A DNA stretch of 64,000 nt from Emydura subglobosa (lineage: Eukaryota; Chordata; Testudines; Chelidae): contig ML679973.1 of assembly GCA_007922225.1 (NCBI GenBank), positions 5,184,597 through 5,248,596 on the forward strand, given 5' to 3'. Position numbers and translations under genes: made by a program. The notes under the pieces were generated by a model that did no database searches, was not told the origin of the DNA, and saw only the letters and a list, made by a program, of their open reading frames with translations. Position 1 is the stretch's first letter. The number at the start of each line of letters is the position of its first letter. Positions 34,593-47,179 of the stretch are shown here, in pieces.

Positions 34593-34670
34593 GTACAATT
34601 TTCAAACGTGCTGAAGTGACTTGGATCCCAAAGTCCCATTTTCAAAAGTGATTTAGGAGCCTAAATTAGG
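34593..34670. repeat. Short interspersed repeat family R3
   Basis: Shares 'cattttcaaaagtgatttag' and 'gagcctaaat' blocks with the copies at 3846, 45034 and 59985. Non-coding. Similarity between copies, rather than any library, supports it. Confidence 0.55.
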
Positions 34671-36949
34671 TTGTTTTGACAGGTAAAATGTTCAACTTAA
34701 AAAAGATAATTTGTTTACAGTATATTTCCTTACCCATTTTACTAACAACACTTTAGATTAAATAAGACAGGAATAGTCAATAGGTGGACTGCGGGACAAA
34801 TCCAGATGCTTTTTGAATGGACCCTGAAATCTTTTTATTTACTTATTATCATTATTATTGTTGTTTGTATTATTTTCTCTGAGGTCTGGACCTTGACTAT
34901 ATCTTGACTATATCTGTATCACAAAATTTGGATCTTGAAAAAAAAATTGATTACTCCTGAAATAGGTACTATTGATCATGCTATTGGTCTACTTTTTGCC
35001 TTTCTCTTAGCTTGGATAATGATGAAAGTGAAAGCAACTTCACTAATTAGGTTCTCAATGCTGCAGTGTTGGGGCTACAAACAATGCAAGGGTATGTTTG
35101 TTTAAACAGACCCTCCCCCCATTAGCTGGAAGGGGGGAATAATGAAAACATTTCTATTGATGTGAGATTTTTGTAAAAGCTTATTACAAACTCCAATTTT
35201 GGGGACAAATTTGAGTTGCACTTCGCTGTCTCTTTACATAGTAAAGGATCTGACTAATATTTATTCTGGAGCTTTCATTTTATTGTACAATGTTGATAGA
35301 TACTACTTGGCACATAACAAATTTCCCTTTAAATAAAATATTTCATTTACAGTACTGTAACTACTGTACACCTTCCTCTTTAATTTTTAAAGATGCATCA
35401 GTGATCCCCCATTCTCTTAAGCTGGTGGTTTCTTTTTTTGCCTTCAGAAGATGCTTTGAAGTGGGTGGCGGTTGTAAGCAACAGTGGAATAGTAACCTGC
35501 ATGTTACACAGAAGGCGAAGACACACAATTGTTTTGGTCCTTTATAGAAGAATAATCTGGTGTAGGTGTAAGTGTCAGGCATATAGCATTACTTACATTG
35601 ATTTAAAACCCAGTGAGTACCATGGTGGTTTTTTTTTTTTTTTTTAATCCAAATAATGTTTGAAGGAGACCTACATGTGGATCTCACTTTGGGGTACAAA
35701 GTTTGGATAGGAAGTGTGGTCATTCAGTCAGATGTGTGTTTGGTTTGATGGAGGGGTGTGGAAGGGGGAGATTGGACCACATTCAAGGTGATATTTGGAC
35801 TGAGGGTGGAACCTCCAGCGGTCTTCTCGCACTCCGTCACTTTTCTCCTATGACAAGGAACAGTCACACCTTTTAGTGAATTGACTGATGAGAACCAGGT
35901 GTCACAGCCTCTTTAACTTATGTTTTTTTGTGGCACCACGGTGATTCTGTTGTCATAAAAGCCACTGTGCTGCTTTGTTTTGGTTTATAATCCGCTACTG
36001 CATGCTCCTCAAGGCAGGGACAAGGTCTGTATTTTCCCTGTAAAGCATTAAGGGGGATTTATACAAATGTTAACGAACATTCAGCCCCCTTAGAGGAGTA
36101 TATGGAAAATATAGAGGAAATTCTGTTTAAAGCTGAAACCAAACCTATGCTTGCAAATCAATCGCTATGTTGCCAGTAATAGCTCATTGCAAATTTTCAA
36201 ATGTGTTAGAAATCACACATTGGGAACAGCTAAATTGAAGTTGTGTTGGTTTTTTTTTTGTTTTTTTTTAAACTAAATGAGGTTTCGATCATGTGATGTA
36301 GTGTTGCAACAGGTGAATGTGTTAACTGCATGTGCAATGGGAACTCTCGAGATTGAAGGACTGACAGCACTGCATAGATTCTGCCAGAGTCCCAGCAACT
36401 TTCCACACCTTTAAGTCTTGATCTGTAGCACCGTTTGCTTTTTTATTACAGTCGTGGACTCTTTTTTATGCAGCTCTGGTAGTGCACTTCAGCCCTGCCA
36501 TGAAGCACCTTCTTCTATTGAAGGCCTTCTCCCTGTTCTTCCCAGCTCTGCTATAGATCCTGGGTCCCGGCCACAGGGCTGTACCCCTTGCTCTTCCATC
36601 TTTATGTGTCATCTGAACAGTTTGTGTCAAGATGTGTGGCTTCTTGATTATGTAGATAAATTATTTCACTTGTGACCTGACCTGTTCTCTAGAGGTAAAC
36701 ACAAATGCGTTAACCCACTCTTGGTCTTCTCCATTAGGATTCCTCCCCTTTTTTGGGCATAATTAATTTTTCATCTCTTTTCCCTCACTATTCTTCAAAC
36801 AGTTTTTCCTTTACGGGACACCTGTCATTGTGGGATCTCAAAGCACCTCAAGACCAGGTATATTTAGTTTTTCTGTAACAGTTGGAATATTCCAAGTGTT
36901 GCATAAAGAACTTTAGAAACTTGCAGATTATTTCTCCCCTCCCTCCCTT

Positions 36950-37095
36950 GTGAGATGAGTAAGTATCCCTATGCCAATATTACAGATGGCAATACTGAGA
37001 CACAAAAGGGTTTGATGTCTTGCTCAAGGTCAGTGGCAGCACCATAAGAAGAGGCCAATGTTCCTGGCTCTTTGGTCCACGTTCTAACCATGAGA
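36950..37095 (-). repeat. MIR SINE fragment
   Basis: The series 'ccaatattacagatggcaat', 'actgagacacaaaag' and 'cttgctcaaggtcagtggc' is the inverse MIR core. A possible outlying part, 'gggatctcaaagcacctc', lies at 36833-36852, separated by about 100 bp that may be an insertion. Diverged. Confidence 0.6.
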
Positions 37096-37464
37096 GAATG
37101 TTAAATGCATGTGGCAGGATGAGCGAATTCCTAATGGCACTCTTAACTACTAAATTGCGGTGACTGGTCTATATTTAGCAGGATGCAACTATCATTGTGC
37201 TTTTTTAAAATCAAGTGCTTTTAACACAATGTATTTCAAGGAGAAATGCACACACTAAGAATCTAACCTTTGTAGTTTTCTTCTTGTTGAGCAATGATTC
37301 TACTTTCCTTTTATGACAGTCCAGAGTGAAATGTAGCTTCTCGGTGGTCAACAGACAGAGGTGTAATGAAGAAAATTCCCTTGTTGTTAACACTGACTAG
37401 GATTTACATGGCAAATTATAAATATTATCCAATGAGTGCTCCCAACACTTTTGTTTGATAAGGG

Positions 37465-37605
37465 AGGGCACGATCATTATACCCATTTTACAAATGGGGA
37501 AACTGAGGCACAGAAGAGGGACGTGACTTGCTCAGTATCACATAGGGCATCCTCCCAGCTCTGCTTCTTAGAACTCAGGAGTACCTGGTTCTCAGCCAAG
37601 TGTTA
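37465..37605 (-). repeat. MIR SINE fragment
   Basis: Clear inverse MIR core: 'cccattttacaaatgggg', 'aaactgaggcacagaag' and 'gtgacttgctcagtatcac', followed by the decayed tRNA-related part. It is adjacent to a second MIR at 37625-37822, in the same orientation. Confidence 0.75.
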
Positions 37606-37624
37606 ATAAAATAATAATATATAA

Positions 37625-37822
37625 TAATAATACCTATCTCTTCATCAGTGGATCTCAAAGCACTTTACAACGTGGGGCGGGAGCCAGTAGTATTATCCTT
37701 ATTTTACAGATAGGGAAACTGAGACAGAGAGAGGCAAAGTGATTGTCTGAGATCACCCAGCAGGAGAGTGGCAGAACTGAGTATCAGTCCAGTGCTGTAT
37801 CCACTGGGAAACATTGCCTTCA
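37625..37822 (-). repeat. MIR SINE, nearly full length
   Basis: About 195 bp covering the conserved 3' block 'ggatctcaaagcactttaca', the core 'attttacagatagggaaact' and the tRNA-related end 'tatccactggga'. One of the best preserved MIRs in the window. Its 3' block is the form common in turtle MIRs, which supports the organism call. Confidence 0.85.
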
Positions 37823-38750
37823 GACCACTTCTCTCTTGTGTAAGTTTCCTGCTCCTGAAGACCATGGTTAAAAATGTATCATTATTAGTTATGTCCAGTA
37901 GAATGATTTCTCTACATAACTGATTTATTTGCTTGGTTTTGGTGGTCACTGTTATGTCTATTCTGGCTCCAGTGTTTACTTAGCTATTTCTGTTGATTTT
38001 TTTTTTTTTGAAGGGGGTTGAAGTTTAAAAATACCCCAAGAAACCTGCCCTCCCCTCATGACTGGTGGTATTTGGAAGCAGTAATCTTGCTTTTTTAATA
38101 TCAAATGGCCCATCCATCGTTCCTCATCCTTCTTCCCTGCCTCTATACAGAGTCTTGCATGCAAATACTTCATACACACATGCCATGTTGTGTGTGTCCT
38201 TCATTATTCATATCTACATAGAGTCCAGCCCTCCTTCCCCAAAATGAGTGGATGGTGTAGTCTGAAGTCTATTAATTTTGAATTAAACCTCCCCCTGTTT
38301 TTCACCTTCTGGAGCAGTTGGAAGAGAATCAAAACAGAACTAGTAGATTTGACACAGCCATTTATTACTCATGTACATTCAGAGTCACACCTCTCCCCTC
38401 TGCACACGTATACTCATTTGCATGCAGATAAATCAAAGTGCGCTTCTGCTCTGAAAAATGACTATGTAAAAATGTCCCCTTCTGTCTCAATATATCTGAA
38501 CCGTGTGTGTATTAGAGGAATCAGATCACTCACTTAAGAATAAAAAGCAGCTTCATGGTGTCTTGTCTCATTAGTCTTCCTGAGACAACAGAGTGAGAAG
38601 AGTGTGAGTTAGGTTCTACATCTTCCAGTTGATGTCTACGTTCTGGTCAGTTACATCCATGCACAGGTTTTCTTCAAAACAGGAGGGCTAGAAGTGTAAC
38701 TTTAAAGAGCTGAAAGTTTTACATTTGGAGGCACGATTCTGCAGCCGTGA

Positions 38751-41340
38751 GCATAAGAATTGCTGTACAGGATCAGAGCCGTGATCACAGAGGGCAGTTT
38801 CCTGTCTCTGACAGTGGCCAATACCAGATGCTTCAAAGAAAGGTGCAAGAAACTCCACGGTGGGCGGTTAGTTAATAATGTGCATTTAGTGAAGAAGTTC
38901 CCTGGTGCTGTCTCATTACTGAGGGCAGCCCAGTAGCTGGGCCTTGAAGGTAAACAACATTCCAGGTGTAGCTCCTAAAATCTTCTGCCTTGTCAAGGCC
39001 ACATTCCCTTCAACCCTCTGTTACTTAAAGAAGCTCTCCCGAGTCGTACAGGCAAGCTGCATTTTGAGGTTTTCATGTCTCAAAATAAAGTAAGTTATAT
39101 GTTCGTTTTAACAGAAGAAAGAGACGAAGGAGTCCAAAACCCATTCTTCCCTCAGGGAAGCTCTTTCCATCCAGAAGACAAGAAGCACAAGTCCCTCTTG
39201 TTCAAAAGCAAGATTCAGTTACAGCAACTGAAAACAAACTTGCAGACTCTTCAATTATCTCGACCGTTGGCATGAAATACCTTCCCCTCATTCAGGCACC
39301 CAGTCTTTCCCCTGGTCCCCACATCAGGGGGCTGGTGTGCCATATCAAAATGACACGTGGACAGGGCCCCCACATGGGCGTGGAAGGGTACACTTTACCA
39401 GGCCCTGCAGGGGGGGGGGGCTCGGCCCAGCCCAGCCTGCAACCCCCATTATGTGTGTGGGAGGGGGGCTCGTGTTACAAGTTTTTACTGGGCCTGAAAA
39501 AATTATGCTTCGGGCCTGCACGTGGGAGATTTCTTCCTGACCCCCATGAGTGAGTTAGAGATTGACTTATTCTGCTTTCAAGCATGGAGATTTATAGCAT
39601 ATATAGAATGTTTATATTCTACCGCACATAACTGGTGGTGTTCTCATTATCCTTATAAAAGTTTAATCCATTGTGAATCCTGCTACGCTCTTGGCCTTAG
39701 TGATAACTTGTGCTAATAAGTTCCACAGGTTAATTATGTGCTGTGCAAAAAAACTCCTAAAAAAACGAATAATGAAGTGTTTCATTACACATTCCCTTGT
39801 CCTTCTGTTCTGAGGGTACATAGAAGCACTCGGTTTATGTTCTCCATACCATTCAGTGTCTTTTCTGTCTCTAGCCTATCCTTTTCTTGTGTATCTCCTC
39901 TCTAAATTGAACAGTGCCAATTTTAACTTCATAAGGAAGTTCCTCCTGGCCAATAACCATTTTTGTCACCCATTTTTGAAACTCTTCAGTTTCTGCTATA
40001 TTTTTTAGCTAAAGCGCGTCCAGAAATAAACACAGTGTTCTAGCTGAGGGTGAACTATGCATTTTCATACTGGCATTTTAATATTTTCAGTATATTCTAT
40101 CTCATTCTTTAGACCGTCTAACATTTTGTTTGACTGCTGCTGTGCGTTGAACAGATGTTTTCACTGAGCTGTCCACAGTGACACCAAGGTAATTTCCCCA
40201 AGGGATTCCAGTTAAATTAGAACCTACTAATATGTATGAGTAGTTCAAATGATTCCTTTAAGTTTGTATTACCTTCCATTTGCTAACACTGAATTTCACC
40301 CTACGTCATCACGCTATCCATTCACCTAGCTTTGTCACATCCTTCTGAAATTCCTCACAGCCTTCTTTCGTCTCAATTAACCTAAACCATTTTATCATGT
40401 GCCAATTTTGCCCCTCCCCCACTATTTTTTTGTTTAGGGTTGTATGTACCTTGTGTGATTCTGTTGTGGTTGCTTACATAGCCTCCATGCTAACTAAGGA
40501 TTTTAATTTCTCTGCTTTGAAGTCTGGTTCTTTTGAACCAGCTTCCTCATTACTTTTAAAATCTCCCATTTTAAAGTTTCGTGTCACGTAGCTGCTACCT
40601 TTTGGTATGATCCCTTTCACAAGGATGTAAAGCTTAATTGTATTATGGTTACTATAATTTCAAATGTGGTTACCTCTTGAATGAATTCCTGTGTTGTTTA
40701 GTAATAAGTCAAGAGTCGCCTCTATTCTTGTGTGCCTTAGAACTAGCTGTTCCGAGAAGCGCTGTTTAAGATGTTGAGAAATTGTTTCTTTAACCTTTGT
40801 CCTGTGGTGATATTGAACCAGTTTTCCATGCAGGTAGCTGAAGTCACCTACTATTACTGTTTTTTGTTAGGCTTTGTTGCTTCTTTGATCTCCCTCAACA
40901 CTGTACGCTCCATATCCTGTTCCTGTTCAGGAGGTCAGTAATAGGAACTTTAGTAGTATACTTCTGGGTTTCGTGGCTTGGGCTTTGTAGCCATAAAGAT
41001 TCTACCCTGTTCCTCTCTTCTCAGGAATTTCAGCTCATTAGATTCTATAGAATCTCTCAGGTGTAATGCTACTATATCATCCTCTACATCTCAGTGTGTC
41101 CGTCCTATAGCACTGTTCCACTGATTTATTGTTTATTTGTTTTTATTATTATTTTGTCATCCAACCACCTCTCAGTAATATCTATCGAGTCGAGGTCCTC
41201 TTCAGCTAGCAGGCATTCTAGTTCACCCAGTGTTGGCTTTGAGTTTCTTGCATTGGTATGTTGGATTAGTACTGCTATTATTTTAATCAGCCCTGTGCCT
41301 ATTTTGCTTTAACGTATCTCTTATTACTTCTTACAGAATT
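38751..41340 (-). mobile_element. Ancient L3-like CR1-clade LINE
   Basis: Inverse orientation. At the left is the 3' part 'gcataagaattgctgtacag' with 'cctgtctctgacagtggcca'. This is followed by decayed 3' sequence with 'agttccacaggttaatta' (about 39720), 'gttgaacagatgttttcact' (about 40146) and 'gctaacactgaatttcaccc' (about 40280). Then come CR1-endonuclease-like parts, including the block with 'ttgcattggtatgttgg' near 41258-41275, which parallels 'cttgcattggtg' in the younger CR1 at 50936. No long open frame remains. A stretch between about 38.9 and 39.5 kb is disrupted by unrelated or unalignable sequence. This is the oldest LINE copy in the window judging by decay. Confidence 0.7.
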
Positions 41341-42995
41341 TAACTGTGAGCGGTCGAGCTGTTCATCAGTTAATCCTACAAGGGATGCAGAGTTAGTTCT
41401 GTATCACTGGCATCCCTAGCCGATGTCTTTGTTGGACTTGAGTGCCCCTCCGCACCTGTTGGCTTTTCAGACATGGCTGTGTTCTGTGGCGAATTCTGCA
41501 GCCACAGGACCCATGAACTACATGGAGCCCTGGTCATATGCACCCTCATGCTCTGCGACTAACTTATGCATTCAGCTGTACAATACTCTGCCCTGTGGAA
41601 GTCAGAAATTATATCATGCCAGAGGGGATGGTTTGGAGTAGATCCTAAGCATCAAATGTTAAATACTCAGACTTCCCAGAAACATGGGTTCTGGCTCCAG
41701 GGCAGTCTATACAGATCTTCAGCCTCATGAAGTAGATAGACTGAGTTTCATCCTTGGGCTGATGTTGTAAAAACCAAGGTCCTGACTGCTCTGCTTGGAT
41801 TCAAAAGATTCCATGGATTTACCTTGGTGTTCTTGGCCAAAATGTCCCCTCCTACTGATGTGCAGCATGCTCTCTGCTTGGCTGCTGTTCTCGACTCAGA
41901 AGCGATGCATCTCAGTGCTGCTATGTGTATGTGGTGTCTGATGCTACTCTGGGATCTTTTGGGAAGAGAGGAAGATTCTTTACCATGGTAAAGACTGCCA
42001 TACGTTGTTTTAATGAAGCCACTTGTGAGAGGCTGTGCCAAGGGCTTCGGGAATGGGCTGCCGGGCGTGTGCAACTCGGATTGCCTGAATAATCTAAGTG
42101 TCCTTTGTCTCACTAGCTGCATTAGCCTCTCTGTTAGTTCTGGAGCAATGAGAAGATCTTTCAGAGGGGCTGCAGTTGACCTTCTGGCTAGTTGTCCGGA
42201 GCTAGTAGCCAGGACAGACCAAAGAGAGCTTGGCTAGTTGGCAAAGGGACAGAATAGCCTCAGTCCTTGTGCAAATCATCCTGTCTTTGGTTTGTCAAGG
42301 GCAACTGCTCCCTTTGCCCCTGAAACAGCTGGTCTGCCTGGGGCCCCTATCCACAATCCGGGCCTTCCATTGCCATGCTGCGAACGTCCATGGCACAAAC
42401 CATAAGTGTGTCTGTTTCAGTTGGGTGGTGGTGTGGTAATGCTGTATTTACAGGGCTTTTGCTGGGACTCTTGGGACACACTTCGTCTCTGTCTTTTGTG
42501 CGTCCCCTCCCTAGTCTCTGCTTTTTTCTTCTGTCCTGGCTTCTCTTGTCCCTATTTCCAGTTACAATTTAAATCACATTTTAAGCCTCTGTCATGACAG
42601 ATTGATAGCAATTCTCCGTTTATCCACAGAACAGGTGCAACGGGGGCAGCAGCCACACAGACTCCTCATCCCCCAGTACTGTCTTGCCAATGGGCTGTAG
42701 CCCAGCTCTGAAGGGGCAGGAGGGGAGTTCAGTCTCCACATACTCTTGCTGCATCCTAGTTGAAATAGCCCTTCCAGAATCAGCAGTTTCTTCAAGTAAT
42801 TGACAAGAGACACTGGATTCTTGCTGAATCAGTGAGGTGTGTGCTTGCCAAGTGACTGCAGCAGAAGGAGGCTGTTGCCAGCCTCAGATAGAGGGAAGCC
42901 AGGGCAGTGTGGGTTCCTTAGCTGCTTTTGGGCTCTTTTACTCTAATTTTGCAGAAAATGAGCTGTCGCAGCAGTTAGGCTGTGCATTAGGGGAC
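41341..42995. other. Non-coding stretch, no gene seen
   Basis: No recognisable coding region. Some of the sequence next to 41341 may be further decayed LINE but I cannot show it. Confidence 0.45.
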
Positions 42996-42999
42996 AAGG

Positions 43000-43082
43000 A
43001 GTGTGCTGGCTAAAGCACAGGACCGTGACTCAGGGGGTCTGAGCTGTCTTCCCAGCTGCCACTGCTCACTCATTGTGCTACC
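43000..43082 (+). repeat. MIR-like tRNA-related fragment
   Basis: The words 'gctggctaaagcacagga', 'gggggtctgagctgtctt' and 'ccagctgccactg' resemble the 5' tRNA-derived part of MIR in plus orientation. It is short and diverged, and the central core is missing. Confidence 0.45.
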
Positions 43083-43689
43083 CCATCTACATGCCGAACC
43101 CAATTTCACGAGGGCAGAAAGCCTGGTGTAAACTGCCTGTTGGGTGTAACTGGCAAATGAGCGTGTCAGGCAACCATATGGCATGCAGTGGGTGTGAAAA
43201 ATGCATGTGTCACCCTAAGGTGGGGAGGCAGTGAGGAAAGCAACAGGCAGCTGCTTTTTCTAACCCTTCCTGAGATTCAAAATGTACTGTGGGTGCTTTT
43301 CACAGACAGAAAGACAGATCTTTCTCCCATCTTCTGGCCAGTTTATGGCTAGCACCTGAACTCTCATTGAAGATTATGGGAATTTCGCCATTTACTTCAA
43401 TGGGTGCAGGATTGGCTTGCTGGTGTGTGACTAATAATAGGGTTTATATCACTGCTGAATTTGGCCCAGGGACTTCCATGGAAGATACTTACACAAGCCT
43501 TGGTTCAGATTGAATTTGGTCCTCTGTGTCTGTCTCCCTATCTGTACCCTGCGGTAATTCCTTCCTGCTTTACACAGAGATACAGAAGTGTTTGTTTGTC
43601 AAGTATTATCCTCAGTCAGTAAGGTCTGGGTCCTGCTCCCCAAAACATTTTCACAAATGTCAATCAAATATTCCTTTCAACACCCTGGT

Positions 43690-43845
43690 GAGGTCAGCAA
43701 TTATTGTCATCCCTGTTCTGTATATGGGAAACTGAGGCAAGGAAGGAGAGGAACTGACTTACCCAAGGACACACAGGATGTGTGTGGCAGAGCCAAAAAT
43801 AGATTTTGCATCTCTCGACTCCTAGCCCTGTGCTTTAATCCCAAC
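43690..43845 (-). repeat. MIR SINE fragment
   Basis: Inverse MIR core 'tatatgggaaactgaggcaa' with 'ggaactgacttacccaagg' and 'acacacaggatgtgtgtggc'. It ends with the tRNA-related 'cctagccctgtgctttaatc'. Moderately diverged. Confidence 0.75.
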
Positions 43846-43974
43846 TTCCCATTGATTTGCTTAATCAGCGAACATCTAATTTTTTCCCTCTTGAGTTTTA
43901 GTGGCAAAATCTAGTGGATAGTTATTGATTTTTTGGGTGGGTATTTATACAATAGCTGCAATTACTAAATCAAA

Positions 43975-44110
43975 TCTTGATATTTTCTTTATATCAGTCA
44001 TACCTTTGTCACCTCCAGGCTGGATTACTGCAGTGACCCTTATTCAAGGTATTCCGTGAGGCTGCCTTCTGAGTGGGGAGCTGTGAGTGTGTGACAGCCA
44101 TGCTTCTTGC
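43975..44110 (+). pseudogene. L2-like LINE reverse transcriptase C-terminal scrap
   Basis: Translation shows 'FVTSRLDYC', a hallmark of the RT C-terminal region of L2 and related LINEs, followed by a decayed 'RLPS' block. The rest cannot be aligned by eye. A candidate 3' piece of the same element may lie in 44.3-45.0 kb ('gatgctaagctctttgcgc' near 44977). Old fossil. Confidence 0.55.
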
Positions 44111-44147
44111 CCTCTGCTGACTACCTGTTTGCCTTCTGGGGGCAATT

Positions 44148-44220
44148 CATAGAATCATAGAAGATTAGGGTTGGAAGGGACCTCAGGAGGTCATGTAGTC
44201 CGACCCCCTGCTCAAAGCAA
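44148..44220 (-). mobile_element. CR1 LINE, 3' end only
   Basis: The inverse CR1 terminus: 'tcatagaatcatagaaga', 'ttggaagggacctcagg' and 'aggtcatgtagtccgacc'. Only about 73 bp of the 3' end are retained, as is usual for truncated CR1s. Same end class as 22660-22742 and 62735-62815. Confidence 0.85.
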
Positions 44221-45033
44221 GGTGCTAAAGCAATCTGGAAAGCCCTACTTTGCTTGAGACACATATTGTAGAGAGAGCTGTTTTTCCTATGTTCTGCTGA
44301 GATGTTTGTGATCTGCTGGGGTATCTGGGCTGTCAGAACCTGATGCTCAGCATCTGTGGGTCACAATGCTGTCTAGAGAGAGGCCCTCCTGGCTTTGGAG
44401 CTCTCTCCCCAATGCTGTTCATAAGTGTGCTTTAGAGCACACCAGGAGGATCCTGCTCCCTGTGGTTGATGATCTCATTTTGTTTTTTTCTGTTTGAATG
44501 CTGTGCTGGTTATTTGGATGTCTTAGGCCAGCACATTGATATGGAGGACGGGGGCTCTTGTATGGCCAATGGTTATTGTACCGGAGGATCTCCTCCCTAG
44601 CCCTGTTTTTCATCTAACCTTCCACTCTTCATCCAAATCCCCTTTTTAAGGCTCTTTCAGTGAGCTGGTCCCTATGCCCTGATCCAGGCCTTTCTGTGCT
44701 ATCCACTCCCCATCCCTGCCTTCAAAAACTATCTGTCAAGCCTAGTAAATCTGGGTTTTCCAAGGTACCTAAGGGACATGATTTCCTAGCTCCGTTAATC
44801 TTCTTTGAAAAAATTAGTTGGAATGAATGTAAAAATAAATGAACAGCAGAGGCACCAAGTGTCAATACCACGAAGCCCATCTCATAATTTTTCATGCTAG
44901 TGCTATTATAACTCTCCTCGCCTTCATCCCTCCCTGCCTGTATTGTAATTTTTTGCTGGGATAAATCTGATTTAGATGCTAAGCTCTTTGCGCCAGGGGC
45001 TGGGAATGGAATTTTCAAAAGAACGTATGGGTA

Positions 45034-45160
45034 ACATTTTCAAAATCACCTAAGTGGCTTTGGCTCCTAAAGTCCCGTTTTCAAAAGCAACTCGGGTCCG
45101 TAAAGGCCTTAATTCTCATTGAAAGTCAATGGGACGTAGGCTCCTAAACCACTTAGGCTG
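45034..45160. repeat. Short interspersed repeat family R3, longest copy
   Basis: Contains 'acattttcaaaatcacctaa', 'tttggctcctaaagtccc', 'cattgaaagtcaatgggacg' and 'taggctcctaaaccactt'. The two 'ggctcctaaa' blocks are direct repeats flanking a spacer, giving the family its internal symmetry. Other copies are at 3846, 34593 and 59985. Confidence 0.6.
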
Positions 45161-45330
45161 TTTAGAGACTTTGACCTGCATCTTTTGTCTGTTAAGAACC
45201 CAGCAAACCTGAAGTACTCTAGAAATATCACAGGATCATAATACTAATAGTAGTAATAATGCTACTAATACCACCAGTTATTCTTGGTATGGGACTTGCC
45301 CAAGTACTATATCTACTAGCCAGGGTGCAT

Positions 45331-45413
45331 AAGAGCTCTGTGTAGCTTAAAGCTGGTCTTTCACTAACAGAAGTTGGTCCAATAAAAGCTATTATCTCCC
45401 CTACTGTGTCTTT
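45331..45413. repeat. Interspersed repeat family R2, partial copy
   Basis: Contains 'gagctctgtgtagctt', 'cactaacagaagttggtcc' and 'aataaaagctattatctccc', matching the right arm of the foldback copy at 23931-24085. Only one arm is present, so no foldback here. Confidence 0.6.
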
Positions 45414-46269
45414 CTACTAGCCAGAGCGACAGACGTGTGACACCACGCTTACTGTCATTTCTGAAGAAGTCAAACAGCTGTGTGTTTGTTGTATATGGTG
45501 TTTAATTGTAGGGTTGTCACGTCAGTGGGTATTCATTCAAGTCACATTTGGGAAGTTATTTTTTCACAACTATGGGGGCCAGAATCTTTTTCTTTTTCGG
45601 GAAGCTTAGGATGAGCAGATGTTGAACACACTTGACAGCGAAAGGTTCCTACATGCCCTCTCTGAGTGGCCAGGTGGATCTCTGAAGCCCCGATAGGTGC
45701 AATGGCAGACAAAGTGGTATATTCAAATACTTTCAGTGTTAGCCTGACTTCGCGGTCATTGAAGTCAATGAGGGAAAACTGAAACACCCATTCGCTTCAA
45801 TGGGGGCAGAATCAGACCAGTGCTGAGAGCTGGTAAAACTTCTTCTCTTCCACCCTCCCCATCATAAACAAATAGTGTATGCGTTGTTTTACTGAAAATC
45901 TAGAATTTTTGCATCTCTCAGTGATTACTGTAATTTTTCTTTAAAAGTGAACAAAAATATTTTAAAAAACCCCAAAACTGCTGAGAGGCCAGACAAGTAA
46001 CATTGTGTTTATCATTTAGAAATACATTTTAAAACAAAAGAGTTGAAAAACGTTTCCATCTTTTGTTATATATGAACATCCCGGCTCAAGGTTGTGTTTC
46101 CTTACAGAGATGGGGTGGGTGGGTGGGAGGGAGTTAGTGTTTTACATTTTACTTTTATAATGCCTTTCCTTTGGCTGTCTATATAGATTACAAATATTCA
46201 TGGTTTTAAGCTTTCCTTCTCTCCATGGGAAGTAAGTCAATTTTCTTAATTTAGTGTTCTAATAGGCAA

Positions 46270-47041
46270 AATGTAAATGTATCTATCTGGGAACAAAGAA
46301 TGTAGCCATACATACAGGATGAGGGACTTTATGTTGGAAAGCTGTGACTCTGAAAAAGATAGGGGGGTAGTAGTGAATAATCAGCTGAACATGAGCTCCC
46401 AGTGTGATGCTGTGGCCGAAAGAGCTAATGTGATCCTGGGATGCATAAAGAGGAGAATCATGAGTAGGAGTAGAGAGGTTATTTTATTGCTATTTTGGCA
46501 CTAGAGTGACCGCTGCTGGAATATTGTGTCCATTTCTGGTGCCAACAATTTAAGAAGGATGTTGATAAATTGGAGAGGGTTCAGAGAAGAGCCACATGAA
46601 TGATTAAAGGATTAGAAAACCTGCCTTCTAGTGATAGACTGAAGGAGCTCAATCTATTTAGCTTAGCAAAGAGAAGTTTAAGGGATTACTTTACAGTCTA
46701 TAAGTATCTACATGGGGAACAAATATTTAATGATGGGCTCTTTAGTCTAGCAGAGAAAGGTATAGCACAATCCAATGGCTGGAAGTAGCAGCTAGATAAA
46801 TTCAGACTGGAAATAAGGTGTACATTTTTAACAGTGAGAGTAATCAACCATTGGAACAACTTACCAAAGGTTGTGGTGGATTCTCCATCACTGACCATTT
46901 TTAAATCAAGATTGGATGTTTTTCCAAAAGATCTGCTGTGAGAATTATTTTTTGGGGGGAAGTTCTATGTTCTGTGCTATTCAGGAGGTCAGACTGGATG
47001 ATCACAACGGTCCCTTTTTGCTTTGGCATCTATGAATCTGT
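46270..47041 (+). mobile_element. CR1 LINE, 5'-truncated, with RT C-terminus
   Basis: About 770 bp. It begins within the reverse transcriptase C-terminal region ('YLSGNKE', then 'ANVILGCIKRR' and 'SREVILLLF'), continues with stops through the 'RVQRRAT'-equivalent region and 'LKELNLFSLAKR', then a non-coding tail with 'gatcacaacggtccctttt' and a terminal 'atctatgaatctgtga'. The tail differs in detail from the CR1 at 13.3 kb, so it is a different subfamily. Protein-like parts are broken and inactive. Confidence 0.85.
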
Positions 47042-47044
47042 GAA

Positions 47045-47175
47045 CTTCCTTTCAGAAATAAGAAAACTGAGGCAAACAGAAGTGACTTGTTCAGGGTGAG
47101 TCAGGGCCAGGCTAGGAACAGAATCCAGAACTCCTGTCTTTCCGGCCTGCTATTATCCACTATGCAGTGTTCCCT
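47045..47175 (-). repeat. MIR SINE fragment
   Basis: Inverse MIR core 'aagaaaactgaggcaaacag' and 'agtgacttgttcaggg', followed by 'gaatccagaactcctg' and the tRNA-related end. It directly follows the 3' end of the CR1 at 46270-47041, so the CR1 may have inserted beside or within it. Confidence 0.7.
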
Positions 47176-47179
47176 TTCT

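Larger units (their letters stand above)
33870..38745. other. Presumed first intron with scattered SINE pieces
   Basis: No exon recognised. Contains an R3 copy (34593-34670), MIR fragments (36950-37095, 37465-37605, 37625-37822) and T or A runs (35629-35645, 36249-36269). The rest is unclassified. Confidence 0.5.
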